Positions 1-7,725 of a stretch of 35,509 nt of DNA are shown here, in pieces. The DNA is from Bacteroides sp. (GTDB lineage: Bacteria; Bacteroidota; Bacteroidia; Bacteroidales; Muribaculaceae), in contig JAAVCG010000039.1 of NCBI GenBank assembly GCA_014802435.1, positions 1-35,509 of the forward strand. The letters run 5' to 3'. The notes beneath the pieces are model-generated. The model had not been told where the DNA came from and did no database searches. It worked only from the letters and a program-made list of their open reading frames with translations. The stretch's first letter is position 1. Each line of letters starts with the position of its first letter. A program made the translations under genes and the position numbers.

Positions 1-2340
1 CGCGAGTGCATTGACAGCATCCTGGCGCAAACGTTCACGGACTTTGAGCTCCTCATAGCCGACGACGGCTCCACAGACAATAGCGTAGAGATTGTGGAAT
101 CATACACTGACCCGCGCATTTGCCTCATCCGCCGCCCTCACGATTACATAGCAACACTTAACTGCCTGCTCTCCGAAGCCCGCGGAGAATACATCGCCCG
201 CATGGATGCCGATGACGTCATGCTCCCCAATCGCCTCCAACTCCAAGTTGACTATATGGACGCCAACCCTGAAGTCGACGTCCTGGGTGGAGGATGTATT
301 AATATTTACGATTCACAAGATACGATATTCAGCCCTATAGTCAATAGAGATTTGTGTTTAGAGGATTTCTTACCAGGGTGTTGCATATCTCATCCTACCG
401 TGCTGATTCGGAATTCTGCTATTAAAGGATTACAATATTCATGTGATTATGTATACGCCGAAGATTATTACTTATGGATTCAACTCTTAATTGCCGGCAG
501 ATGTCTCCGAAATGTTTCTGATACACTGATTAAATACAGAAAAGGAGATCACCAAATATCTTCTGTACATCAAGAAAAGCAATCAGAACGAACAGAGCAG
601 ATAAGACGTATTATCTGCGAATACATTCTGCACGAAGAGTCTGAATCTTTTAATACGACTATTCCTTCATATCAAAGCGCGAATGATCTTACAGTTATTA
701 TACCCTTTCTGAATGAAGGCGAAGAAGTGATAAATACAGTAAAGAGTATAAGAGAAACTGTCCAAGATAGGGTTGATATTATAGTTGTTAATGATCACTC
801 TACCGATTCCTATCCATATGAGGAACAGCTTTCTAATTACAATGTAAGGTATGTTTATAATCGTATTCGTTTAGGGGCAGCTTTATCAAAAGAAAAAGGT
901 GTTCAAAGTTGCAATACAAAGTATTTTTTACTCTTGGACGCACACATGCGTTTTTTTCAAGACGATTGGGATTATATATTAATATCGTTATTGCAAAATA
1001 ATCCTAATCGGATATTATGCTGTCAGACTATTCCTCTTCATATCGTTGACAATAATGTAGTTGTGAATAATAGTTATACGCATTGTCAAGGTGCATATTT
1101 AACTTTTGACGAAAAGGAATATAATCCTGGCATACATTGGTCTGCAAAAGATAAAGTTGAGAATAAAGGTCTTGATGATAGTAGAATTCCAGCTATCTTG
1201 GGAGCCGGCTACTCCTCCTCTTGTAACTATTGGAATAGGATTGATGGGCTGAATGGCCTTCGGCATTATGGGTGCGAAGAGGCGTTTATCAGTATTAAAG
1301 CCTGGCTTGAAGGAGGTGGGTGCTATTTGGTAAATAATCTTTCCATTGGGCATCTGTACAGAACAAATTCCCCATTTGAGATTAGACAAGCAGAATATGT
1401 TTATAATTATCTGTATATTCTAAACTCAATATTTCCTAAAGAATACGTTACATTTGCATGTAAGTGTGCATTTAATACCAATGCAGGGCAATATGCCATT
1501 GCACAGGCTTTTATTCAAGCAAATGAAATACAATTGCAGCATACAAGGCAACGGGTAGAATCCTTTTGTGCTCATGATATTAATTGGGTAATAGCTCTTA
1601 ATCGCTATTATAAATATCTTAATAGCCCATATACCCCTGCTTTACATATCTTCGAGCAGACGGCATCTGACATTGAGAACCAAATAAACACGTGTCATAC
1701 AGATGCGTCACTATATGATGGTGTAATGTGCTATTTACTATATCTAATGCACTATTGCAGCCTTGATCAAGATTCAGAAATTGATTATCTAATTGACAAA
1801 TGTATTGAAATCATCTCTGATTCCATTAATTCTAAGAAAATGTCTTTTTCATTAAGACATGGGGTCTGTGGAATTGGCTGGGGTATGATATATCTCTACA
1901 CTAATTCATTTATAGACTCATCCTGTTTCTCAATACTAAATCAAATAGATACCATACTATCTGAATATTCACCCAAAAGAATAAACGATCTCAGTTTAGA
2001 GGATGGGGTGCTGGGTATTATATACTACGTCAGCAAACGAATGCAGTTAAGTAGAGCCACTAATACAAGCCATAAAATCAGTGAGGAGTTTATTGATGAA
2101 TTAGTTGAATTTATTAACAACAATCCTCAAATAATGCAAAACGCGGTAGCCTATGCTCATTGTACAAATATATTAAATCCGTTACAAGCTCAAAAGACAA
2201 TATTACTATGCGATACGATTTCTGAGATTTACATGGCACCGTCTATTGTGCCTACAACCACAAAAACAAAGCCCAATATGCTAAACCCCATAGCATCCCT
2301 CATTAAATACTACGAGTCTACTAAATTTAGATTATTATGA
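1..2340 (+). CDS. Peptide-locus glycosyltransferase fusion: GT2 + GT27-like + LanC-like tail (5' partial)
   Basis: The reading frame is open from base 1, so the start lies outside the window; 779 codons are visible. Domain 1 (about 1-640) is a GT2 A-fold: ADDGSTDNS, then the DxD motif in RMDADD, then an ED pair in YAEDYYLW. Domain 2 (about 690-1500) begins VIIPFLNEGEE and carries LLLDAHM, a DxH like that of polypeptide GalNAc-transferases (GT27). It then has GAGYSSSC, YGCEEAFISIKAWLEGG and GHLYR, which line up in order with the GT27 signatures for the acceptor loop, GEN motif and metal-binding GHxxR. The C-terminal part (about 1680-2250) is helical with HGVCGIGWGM (near 1858-1890) and LEDGVLGIIYY, resembling LanC-type repeats but without recognisable zinc Cys/His ligands. 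It overlaps the radical SAM gene by ATGA, so the two are co-translated. I infer that it glycosylates the nearby Thr-rich peptide. GC drops sharply after about base 290. Confidence 0.85.
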   Translation, partial: RECIDSILAQTFTDFELLIADDGSTDNSVEIVESYTDPRICLIRRPHDYIATLNCLLSEARGEYIARMDADDVMLPNRLQLQVDYMDANPEVDVLGGGCINIYDSQDTIFSPIVNRDLCLEDFLPGCCISHPTVLIRNSAIKGLQYSCDYVYAEDYYLWIQLLIAGRCLRNVSDTLIKYRKGDHQISSVHQEKQSERTEQIRRIICEYILHEESESFNTTIPSYQSANDLTVIIPFLNEGEEVINTVKSIRETVQDRVDIIVVNDHSTDSYPYEEQLSNYNVRYVYNRIRLGAALSKEKGVQSCNTKYFLLLDAHMRFFQDDWDYILISLLQNNPNRILCCQTIPLHIVDNNVVVNNSYTHCQGAYLTFDEKEYNPGIHWSAKDKVENKGLDDSRIPAILGAGYSSSCNYWNRIDGLNGLRHYGCEEAFISIKAWLEGGGCYLVNNLSIGHLYRTNSPFEIRQAEYVYNYLYILNSIFPKEYVTFACKCAFNTNAGQYAIAQAFIQANEIQLQHTRQRVESFCAHDINWVIALNRYYKYLNSPYTPALHIFEQTASDIENQINTCHTDASLYDGVMCYLLYLMHYCSLDQDSEIDYLIDKCIEIISDSINSKKMSFSLRHGVCGIGWGMIYLYTNSFIDSSCFSILNQIDTILSEYSPKRINDLSLEDGVLGIIYYVSKRMQLSRATNTSHKISEEFIDELVEFINNNPQIMQNAVAYAHCTNILNPLQAQKTILLCDTISEIYMAPSIVPTTTKTKPNMLNPIASLIKYYESTKFRLL

Positions 2341-3635
2341 AGAAGAGCAAATACAACCACATAAGTAATCATCGCGGTTATACTGTTCTGTATAACATAG
2401 CGACCGATTCTGTCTGTCAATTAGATACTCAGTTGGCAGAACTCTATGGTCGCCACTCGGCAGATGAAATCTACGAAATACATCCGGATTTCTATGAATT
2501 TCTGGAAAGTAATAAATTTATTTTACCCAATGATGCTGATGAAGTTCAAAATGTAATTGAACAGTGGAAGTTGGAAGATGCAACTTCTGATACATTTACA
2601 ATCGCTATCAATCCAACATTAAATTGCAATCTACATTGTTGGTACTGCTATGAGAACCACTCAGGAAATCTAATGATGTCAACAGACATCTACAATAAGA
2701 TATTATCCTATATTTCGAATGTCATGACTCAACGAAGCCAAAAGCACATTCATTTAGGCTTTTTTGGTGGAGAACCGCTATTAAATTTCAACAATATAGC
2801 GCGACCACTGATTCAAGAATCATATCATCTATCAAAATTGCATGGCAAGACAATATCCTACAGTTTTGTTACCAATGGCACTCTTGCAGACGAGAAATTC
2901 GCGGATTTTATTCGTGAGCTCAACGTCCCCGTGTCCCTGCAGATAACATTTGATGGAAATAGGGATTCTCACAATTTGGTACGAAATACAAATCAACAGA
3001 ATGGTGGCACATATGATTTAATATTAGAAAATTGCGCCAGACTGCTTCGGAATCAAAATGTAACATTGGTTATAAGGTGTAATTATACACACTCTAATAT
3101 CTTATCTTTTATTGACCTTGCGGCACAATTAGAAGATACCATACAAAATCATGTTGGAGCCTTACATGTTGAATTACACCAAGTTTGGCAAGATATGTCA
3201 TCTTCTTCTCACAATATATTAGCACATGAAGAAGTCGTTCGTAATGCGTTTCGCAAAATAGGTATCTCGGTTTCTGCGCCCAAACGCATCAGTAAATACC
3301 GCTGCTATGCAGATACTGGCAATAGTATACTTATCAATTATAACGGAGATGTTTTCCGTTGTACAGCAAGAGATTTCGCCTCTGAACATAGAGAAGGAAC
3401 TCTTGGTAAAGACGGAAGTATAACGATGAATAGCCGTAGTCAGATGAGGGATTCCATACGTTGGGGAAATGACACCTGTAAGGCGTGTGCAATTTATCCG
3501 ATATGTCATGGCGGTTGTAGTCAAAATAAACTTGAACATGCAGACGTTTCCGGTTGCTTATACAATTATGATACTGATATCATCCATCGTATCATTGAGG
3601 ATCGGTTGTCCTTATTATTGTCGAGTGTTAATTAA
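2337..3635 (+). CDS. Radical SAM/SPASM peptide maturase
   Basis: A 432-residue protein. The N-terminal ~85 residues are of the size and kind often used for leader recognition, but no known fold is recognisable by eye. The radical SAM core starts at NPTLNCNLHCWYCYE, with the CxxxCxxC cluster at C97, C101 and C104, followed by FFGGEP near residue 144, the usual SAM-binding GGE. The C-terminal part is a SPASM region: a Cys in NYNGDVFRC, then C381, C384, C390 and C394 in CKACAIYPICHGGC, and a last Cys near 407, which would hold auxiliary FeS clusters. Such enzymes install thioether or C-C crosslinks in ribosomal peptides. It overlaps the upstream glycosyltransferase by 4 bases and sits 35 bases before a Cys-rich peptide gene, the obvious candidate substrate. 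It is AT-rich like the gene before it. The family assignment is firm; the chemistry is unknown. Confidence 0.93.
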   Translation: MKKSKYNHISNHRGYTVLYNIATDSVCQLDTQLAELYGRHSADEIYEIHPDFYEFLESNKFILPNDADEVQNVIEQWKLEDATSDTFTIAINPTLNCNLHCWYCYENHSGNLMMSTDIYNKILSYISNVMTQRSQKHIHLGFFGGEPLLNFNNIARPLIQESYHLSKLHGKTISYSFVTNGTLADEKFADFIRELNVPVSLQITFDGNRDSHNLVRNTNQQNGGTYDLILENCARLLRNQNVTLVIRCNYTHSNILSFIDLAAQLEDTIQNHVGALHVELHQVWQDMSSSSHNILAHEEVVRNAFRKIGISVSAPKRISKYRCYADTGNSILINYNGDVFRCTARDFASEHREGTLGKDGSITMNSRSQMRDSIRWGNDTCKACAIYPICHGGCSQNKLEHADVSGCLYNYDTDIIHRIIEDRLSLLLSSVN

Positions 3636-3670
3636 CCCCTTTTTTAATAATCACTAATAATTTCAATCAG

Positions 3671-3970
3671 ATGAAAAAAATCTCTGTTTTAAGGCCTCTC
3701 AGCGAGACCTTCAGCCCCCTCGGAAGAGACTCTGAAGGACGCCTTGTAGGCGGCTTTGGGCTTGTTCAGCCCCTGGTTTTCCGTGAGGACGGAATGTTCA
3801 ACAACTGCCAATGTGGCATGAACGATTGTAACTGTGTCTTGAAAAAGACAGATTATCCCAACAACTGTAACTGCACGCCTACGCCTGAACCGACGCCGAC
3901 GCCGCCGCCTGTTACAACCACAACGACGAAACTTCCGATTGTTATCGTCGTTCCCTCTTCAATTTTCTAA
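3671..3970 (+). CDS. Candidate RiPP precursor: GG leader, three CxC motifs, Thr/Pro-rich mucin-like tail
   Basis: A 99-residue peptide encoded just after the maturase. Residues 1-28 look like a leader ending in a double glycine (GRLVGG, G27-G28). The core has six cysteines in three CxC pairs: C46/C48 (NCQC), C53/C55 (DCNC) and C66/C68 (NCNC). Residues 69-86 are Thr/Pro-rich, with nine Thr including a run of five, much like a mucin O-glycosylation stretch. The end is hydrophobic (LPIVIVVP, then SSIF). There is no signal peptide, consistent with export by a GG-cleaving (C39) ABC transporter, which is not in this window and may lie upstream. GC content is higher than in the two genes before it. 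Substrate status is inferred from position, the GG motif and the Cys and Thr content. A metal-binding peptide is the alternative, but it would not explain the GG leader or the maturase. Confidence 0.75.
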   Translation: MKKISVLRPLSETFSPLGRDSEGRLVGGFGLVQPLVFREDGMFNNCQCGMNDCNCVLKKTDYPNNCNCTPTPEPTPTPPPVTTTTTKLPIVIVVPSSIF

Positions 3971-3978
3971 CAATAGTA

Positions 3979-4065
3979 GAGGGCTCCGGAATCATCAAAT
4001 TGTGGGGACGCGATTAATAGTGTCCCCTCCAGGGTTTTCTTTTTTGGAGGTTCCGGAATGCCCTC
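3979..4065 (+). promoter_or_regulatory. Branched RNA fold (terminator/attenuator-like) between precursor and receptor genes
   Basis: An outer stem pairs GAGGGCTCCGGAA (3979-3991) with TTCCGGAATGCCCTC (4051-4065), interrupted only by a 2-base AT bulge. Inside are two hairpins: GGGGAC (4004-4009) with GTCCCC (4022-4027), and CCTCCA (4026-4031) with TGGAGG (4045-4050). The first hairpin is followed by a T-rich tract (4034-4045) and could terminate transcription. The two inner hairpins share two bases, so they compete in part. The element starts 8 bases after the precursor stop and ends 27 bases before the receptor start. No TAnnTTTG promoter is visible here, so the fold may set how much readthrough reaches the receptor. 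Confidence 0.55.
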
Positions 4066-4092
4066 TGCTTTTCAAATTTTTTGCAGCGAGTT

Positions 4093-6933
4093 ATGCGCGT
4101 TAGTTATTTTGTGATTTTAATTTTCTTATTTTTGCCATTTCAGTTGGTGGCGAAGGATAAGACGTTTGGGGTAATGGCTCATATTGAGGATGCTTTTACT
4201 CATGAACAGATTGAGGGGAGCGTGACCATAGTGAAAGGTGACTCCATAATCAGAACGCTGTCAACCTATGATTCCGGAGAGTGTTATCTGCCGCTCAACG
4301 GAGCTCCCGGCAGTCGGTTTAAATGCATAGCGACGGCCGAGGATTATGAGAGCGATTCAGCCGTCTTTGTTATTCCGGATTCGCGACTGGAGCGAATAAA
4401 CCATGTGTTTCTGCTTAACAAGGCGCGTAAGCGCGAGCTGGAGGAGCTGACGGTTACTGCGACGGCCATCAAGATGGTAATGAACAAAGACACTATCATC
4501 TATAATGCGGATGCCTTTGAGCTCTCGTCGGGCTCAATGCTTGATGCACTTGTCAGGCAGTTGCCGGGAGTTGAGCTCCGAAACGGAGTCATCAAGGTCA
4601 ATGGCCGATACGTCAGTTCATTGCTCCTGAACGGGGAGGACTTTTTCAGCGGCGACCCGAGCATAGCCCTGCGCAATCTGCCCGCCTTTATGATCAAGAA
4701 CGTGAAAGTCTACGGTAAGGAATCGGACCATGCCTATCTGACGGGGAAGGAATCAGAGGAGGACAAACCGTTAGTGATGGATGTAAACCTTAAGCGCGAG
4801 TATGCCGTAGGCTGGACCGCCAACATTGAGGGTGGCTACGGAGTGCCTGACAATAAATATCGGGGCAGAGGGTTCGGACTGGTGTTCAGCGACAATCTGC
4901 GGGCCGCACTCTTTGTTAACGCCAATAATATCAACGATAAGTCTACGGCGGGCAGCGATGGGGCCTGGGGAGGCTCGTCGGCCATGTCGGGCAATAACAG
5001 CATCATCAACGGCGGAGTGGATTATCTCTTTCATAACAAGGCGAAGCCGACCAAGATTAACGGGTCAGTGGTGATTAGTCGAGACAAGCAGGAGATGCTG
5101 ACTGAAACGTCGCGGCAGATGTTTTTCCAGTCAGGAGATATATGGCAGCAGCAGCGCGAACAGCAGTCGGAACGCAACTTCAGTGTTGACACCAAACACA
5201 CCATAGCCATTGAGAATCCGACACATTATGCCGTTATAACGCCATATCTGTTTTATAAACATGGTCACTCTGATGTTTTGACAAATTCGCTCACAATGAA
5301 CAGCAATCCGGGAGACGGGGCCCGGCGCCTTGCCGCTCTGGATTCAATACTCATTGGCAATGCTACGGACCTGCTGAAATCGCGAGTTGACAATCTTTAC
5401 CGCCGCATTGCCGGCGGCTCTAATGAGCAGCTCTCCTTAGGATTCAACTCGGAGATGTTTTTTCAAATTCCCAACTCGCCGGATAATTTGGGCCTGGAAT
5501 TGAGCGGCAACTATTACAGGCAGTGGCATCGCTCAGACGTTGCTTACGACATAGAATATCCTGATCCGAACGGCAATATATCCAACCGGCAGCAAAATCC
5601 ATATTCAGCGCCTGTCTATAACTTGGGTGCAGCCTTGCGTTACAGGCTGGAATTCCCGGAAAACAATGGCGGAAAATTCAGCCTTCTCTTTACGGCAAAA
5701 TATAATTTCGATAATACGCGGCAAAAAAACGAGTGGCTGACATTGGCTGACCAGGCTTCGAACCATGACCTGATAATGATGGAACTTGACCCTGTGAACT
5801 CTTATCGGCGGAGGGAAATCATCCATAAGCCCGGGACGAATGTCGAATTGGAGTATAAGCTGACCAAGTCTAATCAGGCGGCGATGTCCTATACGTCGTA
5901 TCAATTCAAGGTCTCGGTTGAAGACTCCGGTGAGTTTGACCGACTAACTAACCGGGCTTTGGAGGAAGAGCGTGTATCGCGATTCTCAAATTATATCTCG
6001 CCTAAGTTTGTGTTCAACTGTGCCCACATGACAGCACAGTCACGCAACAGTATTACGGCAACCTACGCCTGGAGACAAAATGAGGCGCCATTAACGTATA
6101 AACTGCGTTATCGCTACACCTCCGACCCCCTGAACATCTACCTGCCAAACGATAATCTGTCACGAACAGGCACCCATAACGCCAACCTGACATATACGCT
6201 GTTTAATAACCGGACCAAGCGACAGTTAGGGCTTAATTTCACGTGGCAACTCCGGGAGAACGCGCTTGTCAACGCCCGTTACTATGACCGGGAAACGGGA
6301 GTCAGCACATGGATGCCAATGAATATCAACGGCAACTGGAACACGCGCACCGAGCTGCAATATAGCCGCCCTCTCGATGCCGCCCGCCGATTTGAGATTT
6401 CGTCAACCACATGCCATGTGTTTGAAAATAACGTGGATTATAGCTCCACGACCGATAACCCCGTCAGAAGCAATGTGAAAAACAACATCATTGCCGAACG
6501 TCTGCGAGCCGACTGGCAAAACAACGGCTATAGCGTCTCCGTAGGAATCACCGCGCAATGGCACAATGCCGCCTCCGCCCGAAGCGATTTCAAGACGCTT
6601 AACCTATGGGATATCCTGCCGGTGCTCTCGGCTATCGTGCCTCTGCCATGGAAACTGCAGCTTACAAGTGACATAACCACCACCATCCGCTATGGATATA
6701 ACGAAAGCTCGATAAATAAGTCATTCGTTCTCTGGAACGCATCCCTCAGCAAAGGGCTCCTTGACGATAAACTGACCGTTAAGCTTACCGCTTACGATAT
6801 TCTCGGGCAAGTGCAGCCGTTTACCTCAACCGTCAATGCCCAGGCCATCACCGAAACATATCGCACGACATTGCGCCAATACGTAATGCTCACCCTTTCC
6901 TATCGCCTGAACCTCCACCCCAAAAGGGGATAA
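4093..6933 (+). CDS. Outer-membrane beta-barrel receptor (TonB-dependent-receptor-like, carboxypeptidase-regulatory N-domain)
   Basis: I start at the ATG at 4093, which gives a clean signal peptide (MRVSYFVILIFLFLPFQLVA); an in-frame TTG at 4081 adds only four residues. About 946 residues. After the signal comes a carboxypeptidase-regulatory-like beta-sandwich (about 20-110), then a plug-like domain starting LEELTVTATAIKMVMNKDT, with the family-typical DALVRQLPGVE, VNGRYVSSLLLNGEDFF and LRNLPAF. The rest is alternating beta-strand sequence ending in an aromatic-rich last strand (YVMLTLSYRLNL). This matches the Bacteroidetes outer-membrane beta-barrel family related to SusC but shorter, with no SusD partner beside it. 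It is GC-richer than the maturase genes and ends at a strong terminator. Its place after the peptide gene suggests a link, perhaps export, uptake or self-recognition of the peptide, but it may be an unrelated chromosomal gene. Confidence 0.88.
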   Translation: MRVSYFVILIFLFLPFQLVAKDKTFGVMAHIEDAFTHEQIEGSVTIVKGDSIIRTLSTYDSGECYLPLNGAPGSRFKCIATAEDYESDSAVFVIPDSRLERINHVFLLNKARKRELEELTVTATAIKMVMNKDTIIYNADAFELSSGSMLDALVRQLPGVELRNGVIKVNGRYVSSLLLNGEDFFSGDPSIALRNLPAFMIKNVKVYGKESDHAYLTGKESEEDKPLVMDVNLKREYAVGWTANIEGGYGVPDNKYRGRGFGLVFSDNLRAALFVNANNINDKSTAGSDGAWGGSSAMSGNNSIINGGVDYLFHNKAKPTKINGSVVISRDKQEMLTETSRQMFFQSGDIWQQQREQQSERNFSVDTKHTIAIENPTHYAVITPYLFYKHGHSDVLTNSLTMNSNPGDGARRLAALDSILIGNATDLLKSRVDNLYRRIAGGSNEQLSLGFNSEMFFQIPNSPDNLGLELSGNYYRQWHRSDVAYDIEYPDPNGNISNRQQNPYSAPVYNLGAALRYRLEFPENNGGKFSLLFTAKYNFDNTRQKNEWLTLADQASNHDLIMMELDPVNSYRRREIIHKPGTNVELEYKLTKSNQAAMSYTSYQFKVSVEDSGEFDRLTNRALEEERVSRFSNYISPKFVFNCAHMTAQSRNSITATYAWRQNEAPLTYKLRYRYTSDPLNIYLPNDNLSRTGTHNANLTYTLFNNRTKRQLGLNFTWQLRENALVNARYYDRETGVSTWMPMNINGNWNTRTELQYSRPLDAARRFEISSTTCHVFENNVDYSSTTDNPVRSNVKNNIIAERLRADWQNNGYSVSVGITAQWHNAASARSDFKTLNLWDILPVLSAIVPLPWKLQLTSDITTTIRYGYNESSINKSFVLWNASLSKGLLDDKLTVKLTAYDILGQVQPFTSTVNAQAITETYRTTLRQYVMLTLSYRLNLHPKRG

Positions 6934-6938
6934 CAAAA

Positions 6939-6969
6939 AGAGTCAGCTGGAAGGCTGACTCTTTTTTTT
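6939..6969 (+). terminator. Intrinsic terminator, copy 1 of a duplicated hairpin
   Basis: AGAGTCAGC (6939-6947) pairs perfectly with GCTGACTCT (6954-6962) around a 6-base loop, followed by eight T. It ends the receptor gene. With A residues on its left side it can also stop minus-strand transcripts from the small genes beyond. The same hairpin recurs at 7689-7712. Confidence 0.92.
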
Positions 6970-7034
6970 GTTGGCTACGCAGTTTTTTTAACGCTATTCT
7001 GATTCCCTGACCTTACGACTCTAAATTCCTCTTG

Positions 7035-7241
7035 TCATTGAGTATCCCTCAGTTCATTGATCAATTCTTCGAGAATATAATCGTCGCTCATCTGTTGCAG
7101 GCCATATTTCGGCGAGGTCATTTGCTCATAAACCTTAGTACTGTAATATAGGTCAAGCGCACGTTCAGGCGATATTTTCAGGGTATCCGCCAAAAGCATT
7201 ATTATGCGGCTTTGTTTACGCCATAGTACATTGTCTCTCAT
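7035..7241 (-). CDS. Small protein of unknown function, partner of the DUF3791-type gene
   Basis: A 68-residue acidic-to-neutral helical protein starting MRDNVLWRKQSRIIML, with ISPERALDLYYSTKVYEQM and ending in DDYILEELINEL. The pattern of a short helical domain followed by a Y-x-x-E-x-L-x-x-E-L end resembles a Bacteroidales small-protein family often found beside DUF3791 genes; I have no function for it. It is the second gene of a two-gene minus-strand unit, 78 bases after the DUF3791-type gene. The ATG at 7241 is preceded by a G-rich stretch. It could be an antitoxin-like or regulatory partner, but no toxin gene is next to it. Confidence 0.65.
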   Translation of the reverse strand: MRDNVLWRKQSRIIMLLADTLKISPERALDLYYSTKVYEQMTSPKYGLQQMSDDYILEELINELRDTQ

Positions 7242-7319
7242 ACATCATCCCCCCATTTTAGTCCATCACAATTTCCGAATTAATGAATCTCAAATACTTA
7301 TCTATTATCTAACGGGTTA

Positions 7320-7550
7320 TCATAATCCGGCCTCCCAGTTTAGAAGAGTTTCGCTAATGTCATCAGCAACCCAGTCAAGGCTTTGCGTATGAAGCTCCTC
7401 ATATCTTTTTATTAGTCTATTTTGGATTAAGCCTTGTTTGCTCAATCGGTCGTGCATCTCCTTGCCGGAGATACCAAGTTTGCGGGCGCCACTCTCAATA
7501 GCCATTACAGCGAAATGAATCCGGCGGTACATATCGGAATTTGTAATCAT
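7320..7550 (-). CDS. DUF3791-like small protein
   Basis: A 76-residue protein starting MITNSDMYRRIHFAVMAIE. The middle (KLGISGKEMHDRLSKQGLI) and the closing part with Y-E-E-L-H-T-Q-S-L-D-W-V-x-D-D-I are the signature of DUF3791. Members elsewhere sit next to DUF3990 genes in presumed toxin-antitoxin-like loci; here DUF3990 is missing. An in-frame TTG at 7589 would lengthen it by 13 residues, but that codon lies inside the -7 promoter box, so I use the ATG at 7550. It is the first gene of a two-gene unit whose promoter is at 7586-7594. Confidence 0.72.
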   Translation of the reverse strand: MITNSDMYRRIHFAVMAIESGARKLGISGKEMHDRLSKQGLIQNRLIKRYEELHTQSLDWVADDISETLLNWEAGL

Positions 7551-7585
7551 GCTGATAGATTCGACATTTGAACGTTTTTGCAGGT

Positions 7586-7594
7586 GCAAATATA
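7586..7594 (-). promoter_or_regulatory. Bacteroidetes -7 box for the small-protein pair
   Basis: TATATTTGC on the minus strand matches TAnnTTTGC. A start site about 7 bases downstream gives a leader of about 30 bases before the ATG at 7550. I see no clear -33 element. Confidence 0.55.
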
Positions 7595-7688
7595 CGAAAA
7601 AAATTGATAATCAGCATAGCCGGAAGCATTGAAATCAACTATTCTACCTCCTTCTTTGCCTACTTACAACTGTCTGAAGAAAAGCAAA

Positions 7689-7716
7689 AGAGTCAGCTGG
7701 AAGGCTGACTCTTTTT
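7689..7716. terminator. Intrinsic terminator, copy 2 of the duplicated hairpin
   Basis: The same stem and loop as at 6939-6962, base for base, again followed by a T run and then TTGGCT. About 40 bases are shared with copy 1, differing mainly in T-run length. It is flanked by A on the left and T on the right, so it can act in both directions. On the minus strand it ends the tRNA-Pro transcript. Confidence 0.88.
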
Positions 7717-7725
7717 TGTTGGCTG

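Noticed and set aside
3671-3970. CxC-rich peptide as a metallothionein
   Set aside because: Only six Cys, a GG leader-like N-terminus, a Thr/Pro tail and a SPASM gene directly upstream fit a modified peptide better; kept as an alternative.
7589-7589. Longer TTG start for the DUF3791-like protein
   Set aside because: It lies within the -7 promoter box, so it would not be in the message.
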